NCBI RefSeq assembly: GCF_014652875.1
Contig: NZ_BMZQ01000001.1
Coordinates: forward strand, 62,001-126,000
DNA length: 64,000 nt
DNA from: Tianweitania populi
Lineage (GTDB): Bacteria; Pseudomonadota; Alphaproteobacteria; Rhizobiales; Rhizobiaceae
Direction of reading: 5' to 3'
Made by a program: the position numbers and the translations under genes. The notes under the pieces were generated by a model. That model was given only the letters and a program-made list of their open reading frames with translations, had not been told where the DNA came from and did not search any database. Of the stretch, positions 17,401 through 26,051 are shown one piece after another. How positions within the stretch are numbered: the first letter of the stretch is position 1; each line of letters begins with the position of its first letter.

Positions 17401-18051
17401 ATGATCCGCAGTTTCGGTACCTCAGAATTCCTGTTCATCCTGGAAGCGGCAAAATGGACGATCCTTATGTCCGTTCTGGCCTTCATCGTTGGCGGCAGCG
17501 GCGGCCTGATGGTTGCACTCGCCCGCACGAGCAACAGCAAGGTGCTGCGTTGGGCAGCCACGGTCTACATCCAGATCTTCCAGGGCACGCCGCTCCTGAT
17601 CCAGCTGTTCTTCGTGTATTTCGGCCTGCCGCTGCTCGGCATCAAGGTCGATGTCTGGGTCGCGCTGATCATCGGCCTGTCGCTTCATACCAGCGCCTTT
17701 CTGGGTGAGATCTGGCGCGGCAGCATCCAGGCTGTTCCTTCGGGCCAGAGCGAAGCAGCGCGGGCGCTTGGCATCGGTTATGTCAGCCTGATGAAGGATG
17801 TGGTGCTGCCTCAGGCCTTCCGCATCGGCCTGCCCGCCACGATTGGCTTCCTTGTCAACCTCATCAAGGGCACGGCGCTGGCCGCATTGCTCGGCGTGGT
17901 GGAACTCACTCGATCCGGCCAGTTGATGGCCAACATCACCTTCGAGCCGCTCAAGGTCTACGGCGCGGTCGGCTTCCTTTACTTCATTATCTGCCTGCCG
18001 CTGACCTACGCCAGCGGTCGGATCGAACGACGCCTGAATGCCGGACACTGA
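17401..18051 (+). CDS. Polar amino-acid ABC transporter permease (HisQ/GlnP type)
   Basis: A 216-residue permease paralogous to its upstream neighbour, with IQIFQGTPLLIQLFFVYFG and the EAA-like loop SEAARALGIGYVSLMKDVVL. I start it at ATG 17401, which follows GAGTTCGAGCCG; an open frame extends upstream but lies inside the previous gene. Together the two permeases and the ATPase form the membrane complex for the binding protein encoded next. Confidence 0.9.
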   Translation: MIRSFGTSEFLFILEAAKWTILMSVLAFIVGGSGGLMVALARTSNSKVLRWAATVYIQIFQGTPLLIQLFFVYFGLPLLGIKVDVWVALIIGLSLHTSAFLGEIWRGSIQAVPSGQSEAARALGIGYVSLMKDVVLPQAFRIGLPATIGFLVNLIKGTALAALLGVVELTRSGQLMANITFEPLKVYGAVGFLYFIICLPLTYASGRIERRLNAGH

Positions 18052-18083
18052 ATAAACCAAGAAACAAAACCAGAGGTAAGAAC

Positions 18084-18923
18084 ATGATCAAACAGCTTTT
18101 CTCTTTCGCAAAGCCCGCACTCGGCGTGGTCACCGCACTCGTCATGTCGGCATCCATGATGAGCGCTGCTCAAGCCATCACGCCGGAGGAAATCAAGGCC
18201 AAGGGTGTCGCCGTGGTCGGCGTGCAGATGGATCAATTTCCCTGGGGGTTCATCAACGAAAATGGCGAGAACGATGGTTATGACGTCGAAGTCGCCAAGC
18301 TCATCGCAGAGGAACTGGGGGTCAAACTGCAGTTCGAGCGCATCACCGGCCAGAACCGCATCCCCTTGCTGACCGGCGGCATGGTCGACTTCCTCGTTCC
18401 ATCCATGACCATCACGCCGGAACGCGCAAAGGTCGTTCAATATGTTCTGCCTTACTCCGCCAACGACATCACGGTCTGGGCGAAGACCGACGCCGACATC
18501 AAGGGCAATGAGGATCTCGGCAAGTTCGTGATCGGCGTCAACCGCGGCAGCGTGTTCGATCCCGTCCTCAAGAAGGCAGCGCCTGAAGGCACCGAGATCA
18601 AACGCTTCGATGACGACGCCACCACCGTGCAGGCGCTGTTGTCCGGCCAGGTCGATGCCATCGTAGGCAGCTTGACCTATGGTTTGGTGATCGAAAAGAC
18701 CGGCAACGCCGAAAAGTACAACCGCAAGTACAAGCTCGCCGACAATTTTCAGGGCATGGCCGTTCGCAAGGGCGAGCAGGAGATGCTCGACTTCCTGAAC
18801 GATTTCGTCACGCGCCGCACGGCGGATGGTTCGCTCGATACGCTCTACAAGAAGTGGATCGGCCTCGATCGTCCGAAGCTGCCCACCACGCTTGAAGGCA
18901 TCGACTTCACCGGCAAGCAGTAA
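18084..18923 (+). CDS. Amino-acid ABC transporter substrate-binding protein
   Basis: A 279-residue periplasmic binding protein of the SBP_bac_3 family. The signal peptide runs from MIKQLFSFAKPALGV through a hydrophobic core to AQA. Family landmarks are PWGFINENGENDGYDVEVAK, the ligand-contacting ITPERAKVVQYVLPY, and GNEDLGKFVIGVNRGSVFD. It belongs with the ATPase and permeases just upstream. A GC-rich hairpin follows at 18933-18953. Confidence 0.92.
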   Translation: MIKQLFSFAKPALGVVTALVMSASMMSAAQAITPEEIKAKGVAVVGVQMDQFPWGFINENGENDGYDVEVAKLIAEELGVKLQFERITGQNRIPLLTGGMVDFLVPSMTITPERAKVVQYVLPYSANDITVWAKTDADIKGNEDLGKFVIGVNRGSVFDPVLKKAAPEGTEIKRFDDDATTVQALLSGQVDAIVGSLTYGLVIEKTGNAEKYNRKYKLADNFQGMAVRKGEQEMLDFLNDFVTRRTADGSLDTLYKKWIGLDRPKLPTTLEGIDFTGKQ

Positions 18924-18932
18924 TCGCATCCG

Positions 18933-18953
18933 GCGGGCGCACATCGCGCCCGC
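18933..18953 (+). terminator. Hairpin between binding-protein gene and hyuA
   Basis: GCGGGCGC, loop ACATC, GCGCCCGC: an eight-base perfect stem 10 bases after the stop codon, followed by a C/T-rich stretch and TTTTCC further on. It may stabilise the transporter mRNA or partly terminate before hyuA. Confidence 0.45.
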
Positions 18954-19086
18954 ACCCCTCTCTCAACTTTTCCAACCAACTTGAACTCGCGGCACTCATG
19001 ACCGCGGGAACCCTCACGCGCGCCTGAAGATCAACCTTCAGCGACCGCCTTAAACAACGATCTCATCTCGGGAGTTACGCATCAAC

Positions 19087-21174
19087 ATGACGACAGATGG
19101 TGAACTGATCAGGGTCGGCGTCGATATCGGCGGCACCTTCACCGATGTGGCGCTGGAGGTGGGCTCGGTGCTTCATTCGACCAAGGTCCTCACGGACTAC
19201 GCCTTTCCGGAAGCCGCGATCGTCAAGGGCATCCGCGAAGTGGTGGAAAAAGCCGGGATTGAAGTGTCGCAAATCGATACGGTGATCCACGGGACGACGC
19301 TGGCCACAAACGCACTGATCGAGCGCCGTGGTGCCAAGACGGCCTTCGTCACTACCAAGGGTTTCCGCGATGTCATCGAGATGCGCACCGAAAGCCGCTT
19401 TGAGCAATACGATCTCGACATCGTGCTGCCGGCGCCGTTGGTGGGACGTGCAGACCGCTTTGTGCTCGATGAGCGCATGGGTGCCAATGGCGAGCCGCTG
19501 AAGCCGCTCGATGATGCCGAAGTCGATACCTTGTGCGACAAGATCATCGCCAAAGGTTATGACAGCGTCGCGGTCGGCTTCATCCATTCCTATCTGAACG
19601 GCGCGCATGAACGCCGCTTCCGCGATCGCCTGTTGGCAAAGAAGCCGGACCAGTCAGTCTCCATCTCCTCGGAAGTCTCGCCACAGATGCGCGAGTTCCA
19701 GCGCTTCAACACGGTTTGCGCCAACGCTTACGTAAAGCCGCTGATGGCCTCCTACCTCAATCGTCTGGTCGGGCGTCTGCGCGAAGAAGGCCTGGTTTCG
19801 CCAGTCTTCATGATCCATTCCGGTGGCGGCATCATCAGCGTCGAGAGCGCTGTCGAGTTCCCCGTCCGCCTGCTAGAATCCGGCCCAGCCGGTGGCGCGA
19901 TCTTTGCCGCCCATATCGCTGCCAATCATAGCCTCGATCAGGTCGTGTCCTATGATATGGGCGGCACCACGGCCAAGATCTGCCTTATCGAGCAGCAAAC
20001 GCCCAAGACGTCCAAGACCTTTGAAGTGGCGCGCACCACGCGCTTCAAGAAGGGCAGCGGCATGCCGATCTCCATTCCGGTGATCGAGATGGTCGAGATC
20101 GGTGCCGGCGGCGGCTCGATCGCGACCGTGGATACGATGCGCCAGATCCGCGTCGGCCCGCACAGCGCCGGCTCCGAACCCGGGCCGGCCTGCTATGATC
20201 GTGGCGGCACGCACCCCACCGTCACCGATGCCGACGTGATCCTCGGCCGGCTCGATCCCGACAGCTTCGCCGGCGGCTCCATGAAATTGTCACGCACCGC
20301 CTCCGAAAGCGCGATGGATGCCGATATCGGCAGCAAGCTCGGTGCCGATGTCGCGACGGCTGCTTATGGTCTGAGCGAGGTCGTTGACGAGAACATGAGC
20401 AATGCCGCGCGCATGCATGCGGTGGAAAACGGCAAGGAACTGTCTGAGTTCACCATGATCGCCTTTGGCGGTGCCGCACCCGTTCACGCGGCACGGCTTT
20501 GTGAGAAGCTCGGCGTCAACGACCTGCTGATCCCGCCCGGTGCCGGCGTCGGTTCCGCCATCGGGTTCCTGCGCGCGCCCTTCGGTTTTGAATCGGTCCG
20601 CAGTGCCTACAGCCGCCTGAGCAAGTTCGAGGGTGCCGCCATCAATGCGGTGATCAACGATCTTGTCACGGAGGCCACGTCCTTCGTGCGCTCCGGCGCG
20701 CCTGACGCGGACCCTTCCCTCGAATGCACCGCTTACATGCGCTACGTCGGACAGGGCTGGGAAGTGCCGGTGGCCATCGACGTGCGCGACTACGCGGATG
20801 CCGATGCCGAGCTTTTCCGCAAGCTGTTCGATGAATGCTATGAGCGCTTCTTCGGCCGGGTGATCGATGGTCTCGATGTGGAAATCGTCAGCTGGTCGCT
20901 GCGCGCCAGCGCGGAAGCAGCACCGACGTCGCCTGCTGCCCCCGTCAGCAAACAGGCTGCAGCCGTTTCCAGCGAAACCCGCCAGATCTTCGACGTCCTG
21001 GAAGAGCGCTTCCTCGACGCCGCCGTGGTCGAGCGCTCGGCCATGAAGCCGGGTGACTGGGTAGCCGGACCGGCCGTCATCACCGAACGCGAAACCTCGA
21101 CCATCGTCACATCGAGCCGCGACGCCATCATGCAGGCAGACGGATGCCTGCTGCTGCGCGCCAAGGCCGCTTGA
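19087..21174 (+). CDS. hyuA: Hydantoinase/oxoprolinase family protein, HyuA subunit
   Basis: A 695-residue ATP-dependent ring-opening subunit. It opens with RVGVDIGGTFTDVAL, the phosphate-binding motif of the actin-like ATPase fold, followed by HGTTLATNALIERRG, SYDMGGTTAKICLIEQ and EIGAGGGSIA. The length matches HyuA/AcxA-like family members. With HyuB immediately downstream it should form an ATP-using amidohydrolase or carboxylase acting on hydantoin, 5-oxoproline-like or related substrates; the exact substrate cannot be read from sequence. The amino-acid transporter and aminotransferase in the operon suggest the product is an amino acid. Confidence 0.9.
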   Translation: MTTDGELIRVGVDIGGTFTDVALEVGSVLHSTKVLTDYAFPEAAIVKGIREVVEKAGIEVSQIDTVIHGTTLATNALIERRGAKTAFVTTKGFRDVIEMRTESRFEQYDLDIVLPAPLVGRADRFVLDERMGANGEPLKPLDDAEVDTLCDKIIAKGYDSVAVGFIHSYLNGAHERRFRDRLLAKKPDQSVSISSEVSPQMREFQRFNTVCANAYVKPLMASYLNRLVGRLREEGLVSPVFMIHSGGGIISVESAVEFPVRLLESGPAGGAIFAAHIAANHSLDQVVSYDMGGTTAKICLIEQQTPKTSKTFEVARTTRFKKGSGMPISIPVIEMVEIGAGGGSIATVDTMRQIRVGPHSAGSEPGPACYDRGGTHPTVTDADVILGRLDPDSFAGGSMKLSRTASESAMDADIGSKLGADVATAAYGLSEVVDENMSNAARMHAVENGKELSEFTMIAFGGAAPVHAARLCEKLGVNDLLIPPGAGVGSAIGFLRAPFGFESVRSAYSRLSKFEGAAINAVINDLVTEATSFVRSGAPDADPSLECTAYMRYVGQGWEVPVAIDVRDYADADAELFRKLFDECYERFFGRVIDGLDVEIVSWSLRASAEAAPTSPAAPVSKQAAAVSSETRQIFDVLEERFLDAAVVERSAMKPGDWVAGPAVITERETSTIVTSSRDAIMQADGCLLLRAKAA

Positions 21175-21186
21175 GGAGCTGAACCC

Positions 21187-22821
21187 ATGTCCAAGTCCTT
21201 GCTCTCCGATGTCCACATGCAGATCATGTGGAACCGCTTGATCTCCGTCGTGGAAGAACAGGCAGTCACGCTGATCCGCACGGCCTTCAGCACCAGCGTG
21301 CGCGAGTCCGGCGATCTTTCCGCCGGCGTCTTCAACCGCGCCGGCCTGATGATCGCACAGGCCGTCACCGGCACGCCCGGCCACGTCAATGCCATGGCTG
21401 AAGCTGTCGGCCACTTCATCAACGATATCGGCCGCGACAATATCTTTGAAGGCGATGTCTTCATCACCAACGATCCGTGGAAGGGCACCGGCCACCTTCA
21501 TGACTTCACGGTGGTTTCACCCAGCTTCCGCAACGGTCAACTGACCGGCTTCTTCGCCTGCACCGCGCATGTGGTTGATGTCGGTGGCCGCGGCTTCGGG
21601 CCGGACGCCAACGAAGTCTATGAAGAGGGCATCTTCGTCCCCATCATGAAGTTCGCGGAGCGCGGCGTGGTCAACAAGGACCTCGTCAACATCCTGCGCA
21701 ACAATGTCCGCGAAAGCCATCAGGTGGTGGGTGACGTTTATTCGCTGGCTGCCTGTAACGAGATCGGTCACCGCCGCTTGATGGACATGATGGACGAGTT
21801 CTATCTCGACGATCTCGAAGGTCTCGCCGAGTTCATCTTCAAGCGCAGCTATGACGCCACGATCGACGCCCTGAAGGATCTGCCGCACGGCACCTATTCC
21901 AACACCATGCGTGTGGACGGTTATGGCGACCCGATCGACATCGCAGTACGGATCGACGTTTATCCCGACCACATCCTGGCGGATTTCACCGGCACCTCGG
22001 CGCCCAGCCCGAAGGGCATCAACTGCCCGCTGATCTATTCGGCCGCTTATGCCTGTTACGGGTTGAAGTGTTCCTTGGCACCGGAAATTCCCAACAACCA
22101 TGCGTCGCTGTTACCTTTCAAGGTAACGGCGCCGACCGACTGCATTCTCAATGCACAGCGTCCAGCTCCTGTTTCCGTCCGTCACGTGCTCGGCCATCTC
22201 GTGCCCGATGCCGTTCTAGGCGCCGTCCACAAGATGCTGCCCGGCCGCGTTCCGGCGGAAGGCTCGGGCGCACTCTGGAACCTGCATGTCAGCGCTCGCC
22301 CTCTTACCGGCGAAAAGGCGCCGAAGGATGGCGGACAGCGCGCCGAAGTGCTGTTGTTCAACAGCGGTGGCGCCGGAGCGCGTTCCACGCTCGACGGCCT
22401 CAGCGCCACGGCGTTTCCCAGCGGCGTGCATTCCATGTCGATCGAGGCCACCGAGCATGTCGGCCCGGTGATCTTCTGGCGCAAGGAACTGCGTGACGGG
22501 TCGGGCGGTGCCGGCCAGTTCCGCGGCGGCCTCGGGCAGGTGGTCGAAATCTCCCCGACCGAGGGCCACGAAATCTACTTCAACGCCATGTTCGATCGCG
22601 TCAAGCATCCGGCGCGCGGGCGTGAAGGCGGCGAGGATGGTGCTGCCGGAGCCGTGTTGCTCGATGACGGAACAGTGCTGCAGGCAAAGGGTCGGCAGCA
22701 TGTTCCAGCCGGACGCAGGCTCATCCTGGAACTGCCGGGCGGCGGTGGCTATGGGCCGGTCGAGAAACGCGAGCCGGAAGCGGCCAAACGCGATCGCGAC
22801 TACGATTACGTGCCCGCCTGA
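21187..22821 (+). CDS. hyuB: Hydantoinase B/oxoprolinase family protein, HyuB subunit
   Basis: A 544-residue HyuB-fold subunit. Landmarks are TAFSTSVRESGDLSAGVF, EGDVFITNDPWKGTGHLHD, FTGTSAPSPKGINCP, and the C-terminal glycine-rich LPGGGGYGPV near the end. It starts 12 bases after hyuA with GAGGAG upstream, so the two are made together. The tail (EPEAAKRDRDYDYVPA) is charged and probably disordered. It is the partner of HyuA. Confidence 0.9.
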   Translation: MSKSLLSDVHMQIMWNRLISVVEEQAVTLIRTAFSTSVRESGDLSAGVFNRAGLMIAQAVTGTPGHVNAMAEAVGHFINDIGRDNIFEGDVFITNDPWKGTGHLHDFTVVSPSFRNGQLTGFFACTAHVVDVGGRGFGPDANEVYEEGIFVPIMKFAERGVVNKDLVNILRNNVRESHQVVGDVYSLAACNEIGHRRLMDMMDEFYLDDLEGLAEFIFKRSYDATIDALKDLPHGTYSNTMRVDGYGDPIDIAVRIDVYPDHILADFTGTSAPSPKGINCPLIYSAAYACYGLKCSLAPEIPNNHASLLPFKVTAPTDCILNAQRPAPVSVRHVLGHLVPDAVLGAVHKMLPGRVPAEGSGALWNLHVSARPLTGEKAPKDGGQRAEVLLFNSGGAGARSTLDGLSATAFPSGVHSMSIEATEHVGPVIFWRKELRDGSGGAGQFRGGLGQVVEISPTEGHEIYFNAMFDRVKHPARGREGGEDGAAGAVLLDDGTVLQAKGRQHVPAGRRLILELPGGGGYGPVEKREPEAAKRDRDYDYVPA

Positions 22822-22835
22822 GGCCATCCATCCAC

Positions 22836-22857
22836 GAAGCCGCCCTCGGGCGGCTTC
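22836..22857 (+). terminator. Terminator-like hairpin after hyuB
   Basis: GAAGCCGCCC, TC, GGGCGGCTTC: a perfect ten-base stem with the centre two bases unpaired (a four-base loop if one pair opens), followed by ATTCTTGTT. It lies 14 bases after the hyuB stop and before the aminotransferase, so it could act as a partial rho-independent terminator. Confidence 0.6.
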
Positions 22858-22883
22858 ATTCTTGTTGCGAAGGAACATCCGCG

Positions 22884-24083
22884 ATGAACTATGAAAACCA
22901 AAGGTCGTCTGCCATCCAGGCTTCGCCGAGCATGGCCGTGTCCATGGCGGCGAAGAAGCTGCGGGCGGAGGGCCGCGACATCATCGACCTGTCGCTCGGT
23001 GAGCCTGACTTCGAGCCGCCCGCGCATGTGCTAGACGCCGCTTGCGATGCCGTGCGGGCAGGGGGCATCCGCTATGGTGCAGCGGCCGGCAATGAAGCGC
23101 TGCGCAAGGCGATTGCCGCCAAGTTCAAGCGCGACAACGGTCTGGACTACGCGCTGGACGAACTCACCATCGCCAATGGCGCCAAGCAGATCCTGTTCGA
23201 CGCCTTCCTGGCGACGCTGGAAGACGGCGACGAGGTCGCCATTCCAGCACCTTGCTGGGTTTCCTATGGCGATATCGTTTCGCTGCATGGCGGCAAGCCG
23301 ATCTATGTGCTGTGCGGGCCTGAAAGCGGGTTCAAGATTACGCCTGCCCAACTGGAAGCAACGATCACCCCGCGTACGCGCTGGCTGATGCTCAACTCGC
23401 CGTCCAATCCGACCGGCGCGATCTATTCGCAAGCTGAGTTCGAGGCCTTGGGCAAGGTTCTCGACAAGCATCCGCAGATCCTCGTCCTGTCCGACGAGAT
23501 CTATGAACACATCCTCCTGCGCGATGTGCCCTTCGTTTCGTTCGGCGAAGCCTGTCCGCGGCTGCGCGACCGCACGCTGATCGTGAACGGCGTCTCCAAG
23601 GCCTATGCCATGACCGGCTGGCGCGTCGGCTATGCGGCGGGACCGAAGGCGCTGGTTTCGGCAATCAACAAGATGCAGTCACAAAGCGTGACCTCGGTCT
23701 GCCCGGTGGCGCAGGCCGCGGCAACTGCGGCGCTCGAGGGGGACCAAGCCTTTGTCGCGGAAGGCACCGCCAAGTTCCGCCACCGATCCGATCTCGTAGC
23801 CAAGCAGCTCGCCGGGACCGACGGCATCGACTTCCTCGCGCCCGATGGCGCCTTCTACGCCTTCATCGGCGTGAGCAAGCTGATCGGCCGCATCACGAAG
23901 TCGGGCGTCGAACTGACCGATGACTCCGCCGTGGCACAGCTGCTCCTCAAGGAGTTTGGCGTGTCCAGCGTCCCCGGCACCGCCTTTGCAGCCCCCGGAT
24001 ATATCCGCCTGTCCATGGCAGCGTCGGAGGAGGAACTCGAAAAAGCCTGCGCTCGCCTGAAGGACATGGTTGCGTCGGTTTGA
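22884..24083 (+). CDS. Class I aminotransferase (aspartate/aromatic type)
   Basis: A 399-residue PLP enzyme of the AspC-type fold-I family. MAVSMAAKKLRAEGRDIIDL and GEPDFEPPAHV mark the N-terminus. NSPSNPTGAIYS, LVLSDEIYEHI, and the lysine in VNGVSKAYAMTGWRVGYAAG form the cofactor site; the arginine for the substrate carboxylate lies in PGYIRLSMAAS. It closes the ridA/transporter/hyuAB operon, though a hairpin precedes it. It would move the amino group from the product of the HyuAB reaction to a 2-oxo acid. Confidence 0.9.
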   Translation: MNYENQRSSAIQASPSMAVSMAAKKLRAEGRDIIDLSLGEPDFEPPAHVLDAACDAVRAGGIRYGAAAGNEALRKAIAAKFKRDNGLDYALDELTIANGAKQILFDAFLATLEDGDEVAIPAPCWVSYGDIVSLHGGKPIYVLCGPESGFKITPAQLEATITPRTRWLMLNSPSNPTGAIYSQAEFEALGKVLDKHPQILVLSDEIYEHILLRDVPFVSFGEACPRLRDRTLIVNGVSKAYAMTGWRVGYAAGPKALVSAINKMQSQSVTSVCPVAQAAATAALEGDQAFVAEGTAKFRHRSDLVAKQLAGTDGIDFLAPDGAFYAFIGVSKLIGRITKSGVELTDDSAVAQLLLKEFGVSSVPGTAFAAPGYIRLSMAASEEELEKACARLKDMVASV

Positions 24084-24093
24084 GCTAGGCGCA

Positions 24094-24113
24094 AACAAGG
24101 AAGCCTTGTTTTG
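24094..24113. terminator. Bidirectional terminator between convergent genes
   Basis: AAACAAGG, loop AAG, CCTTGTTT and one more T: an eight-base stem whose own arm gives a T-tract on both strands. It lies between the aminotransferase stop (plus) and the NAD-kinase-like stop (minus), where a terminator serving both directions is expected. Confidence 0.6.
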
Positions 24114-24160
24114 ATCATTGAAACAAGGCGTTTCCATTGCTTGAGCCCCCATTCGACAAC

Positions 24161-25060
24161 TCAAGCACCCTTCACCAGGTTGAGCGTCTTATCTGCCGCC
24201 GAAAGGTGAACAGTGCGGCCCCAGTCGAAGGCGATGCGGTCCTGTTCGATGCCGTCGGCGAAGATGACGCCGCCTTCGTTCATGCGCGACGTGACGGTGA
24301 GCGGCATATCGGTCAGCTTGCCCGCGCGCAGGGTCGTTGCCGTGGCGATGCTTGGAAAGGGCTCGCGGACCCAGAAGCCGACGGCGTGTTCTTCTCGGCC
24401 AAGGGTGAGCGCCAGATGCGTGCTTTCGGCGATCGAACGCGCCCAGCCCGTCGCGCCTGTTCCGGAAGCGACGATCAAGCCGCTGGAAGAGTGATCTTCG
24501 GCCGCTTCCGCCGTTTCGATGCGGTAGCGCGCGGATTGATGGCTGCCATGACCAACGAAGACCTCGTTGAGTGCCGTCAGCCGCTGCCCGTCATCCAGCA
24601 TGGCTTGCACCATCGTCCGGTGCTCGATCTCGACCGCTGCGTTGGCGCTTGCAACCAGAAGCCTGGCGAGGCGGTCGACCGCTACGCGGACCAGCACGCC
24701 GTCGTAAAGATCGGGTGCGGGATTGACCCCCAGCACAGGCTGGCCGTCAAGATACTTGGCGACATTGGCGACAAGGCCATCTTGGCCCACCGGCACGATT
24801 ACGTCATCGGACGCAAACTGGAAGCGATCGAGATCGGAGCGGCGAACAAGTGTCTGACGCCAGTCGGCTGGAACGCTCGCCCGCGCTCGGAGCAAAACCG
24901 CATGGAAGCGGTCATGCCGTGCTTCGACATCCTCGATGCGCTGGACACGCCTTTCAAGAAAGAAGCGGGCCTGACCGCGCGTCGCATGGCGCGCGATCAG
25001 GAGTTCGTAGTCGGTTTCGCGCGTCACGAAGACCGCGCGTGGGGTAAGCGCCCCGCCCAT
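24161..25060 (-). CDS. NAD-kinase-like protein
   Basis: A 299-residue protein with the ATP-NAD kinase fold at low similarity. VIVPVGQDGLVANVAKYL stands where NAD kinases have the GGDG motif, GVNPAP follows, NEVFVGHGSHQSARY matches the NE-x-x-(I/V) segment, and SGLIVASGTGATGWARSI matches the second NAD/ATP-binding loop. The first glycine of GGDG is replaced (V-G-Q-D-G), so activity may differ from classical NadK. It is the third gene after an NrtR-like regulator and an SPFH protein, with only three bases separating it from the SPFH gene. A role in NAD(P) metabolism is inferred. Confidence 0.75.
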   Translation of the reverse strand: MGGALTPRAVFVTRETDYELLIARHATRGQARFFLERRVQRIEDVEARHDRFHAVLLRARASVPADWRQTLVRRSDLDRFQFASDDVIVPVGQDGLVANVAKYLDGQPVLGVNPAPDLYDGVLVRVAVDRLARLLVASANAAVEIEHRTMVQAMLDDGQRLTALNEVFVGHGSHQSARYRIETAEAAEDHSSSGLIVASGTGATGWARSIAESTHLALTLGREEHAVGFWVREPFPSIATATTLRAGKLTDMPLTVTSRMNEGGVIFADGIEQDRIAFDWGRTVHLSAADKTLNLVKGA

Positions 25061-25063
25061 GGC

Positions 25064-26047
25064 TCAGCGTCCCGTGATCTGAACAGGCGCCTTGCGGAAC
25101 TCGCCAAGCACGGAAGCAAGCAGGTCCGGCGTCACGTTCAGATGTTCGATCGTATCAAGCTTGCCGGCAAGTTCCTGGGCGGCAAGGCCAAGCAGGATTG
25201 CAGGCGGCAGATCGCGATAGGTCGCAATGCGCTGGCTCTCCGCATCGGCCTTGGCGCCTTCCACCAAACGGATGCGCTCGGCCTCGGCCTGCGCCTCCAC
25301 CTGCCTGGCTTCGGCGACACCGGCGGCGCGATTGCGGGCATTCTCGGCTTCTTCGGCAATCAGCAGCTTTTCGCGCCGGGCAAGCTCGGTCTTCGTGGCC
25401 AACTCATTTTGTGCGATGGCGCGTTCCTTTTCGACCGCAAGAGCGCGGCGCTCGAAGGTCGCTTCATCCGCCTTCTGCTGGAGCGCTTCATAGGTCGGCG
25501 TCTGCAATGCGCGTTCGAGTTCGCTGGAGGGCGCGAGATTGGTGAGGCGCACTGACACCACGGCGATGCCGATCGAAATCAGGGCCGGATCCGTGCCAAG
25601 CACCACTTCGAGCGTTTCGCGCAAAGTCTCAGGTCCGGCATCCAGCAGGGCACGAACGGGTGCTTGCGCAAGGCGCTGCAGAACGGCCTGATTGGCGATG
25701 CCGGCGAGGCGCGCTTCGATCTTCTCGATAGGCTCGCCTTTAAGCTGGCCGGTGAAAAGGTCGATCGAGAAATCCACACGGGCGGCCAGCTTCTCTGGCT
25801 CAGCCACGTGCCAGCCGATCGTGCCTTGGACGGCCAGTGTCTGGAAGTCCTGCGAACGGCCGCGCACGAACAGCATCATTTCACGATCGTCCATGGGCAA
25901 CTCGGCGATGCTGGCGGTTTCGGGATTGAACCAGAACACCAAACCGCGTCCGCTGCGCTTGATCGTGCCCTTGCGGAAGTGAACGATGTGGCTGCTCGCC
26001 TCGCTTCTGAGCTGGGAAAGAAAGCCGAAGCTGCGGATGGTGGCCAT
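25064..26047 (-). CDS. SPFH/band 7 domain protein
   Basis: A 327-residue SPFH-family protein. I start it at ATG 26047, preceded by AAGGAG, four bases after the Nudix stop; an ATG upstream lies inside that gene. The N-terminal half is a band-7 fold (MMLFVRGRSQDFQTLAVQGT). The C-terminal half is a long charged coiled coil (EKERAIAQNELATKTELARR, EARQVEAQAEAERIRLVEGA) ending with LPPAILLGLAAQELAGKL. There is no clear transmembrane segment, unlike stomatin or HflK, so it is probably peripheral or cytosolic. Its coupling to NAD-linked genes is unusual. Confidence 0.85.
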   Translation of the reverse strand: MATIRSFGFLSQLRSEASSHIVHFRKGTIKRSGRGLVFWFNPETASIAELPMDDREMMLFVRGRSQDFQTLAVQGTIGWHVAEPEKLAARVDFSIDLFTGQLKGEPIEKIEARLAGIANQAVLQRLAQAPVRALLDAGPETLRETLEVVLGTDPALISIGIAVVSVRLTNLAPSSELERALQTPTYEALQQKADEATFERRALAVEKERAIAQNELATKTELARREKLLIAEEAENARNRAAGVAEARQVEAQAEAERIRLVEGAKADAESQRIATYRDLPPAILLGLAAQELAGKLDTIEHLNVTPDLLASVLGEFRKAPVQITGR

Positions 26048-26051
26048 GATG

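Noticed and set aside
15921-17561. A 546-codon open frame on the minus strand
   Set aside because: Antisense to the GlnQ-type ATPase and permease genes; rich in Arg, His and Asp as expected for a GC-rich shadow frame.
20290-21501. A 403-codon minus-strand frame
   Set aside because: Antisense to hyuA and hyuB, which are clearly real.
24137-25555. A 472-codon plus-strand frame
   Set aside because: It is antisense to the NAD-kinase-like and SPFH genes and runs through the convergent terminator area; no domain seen.
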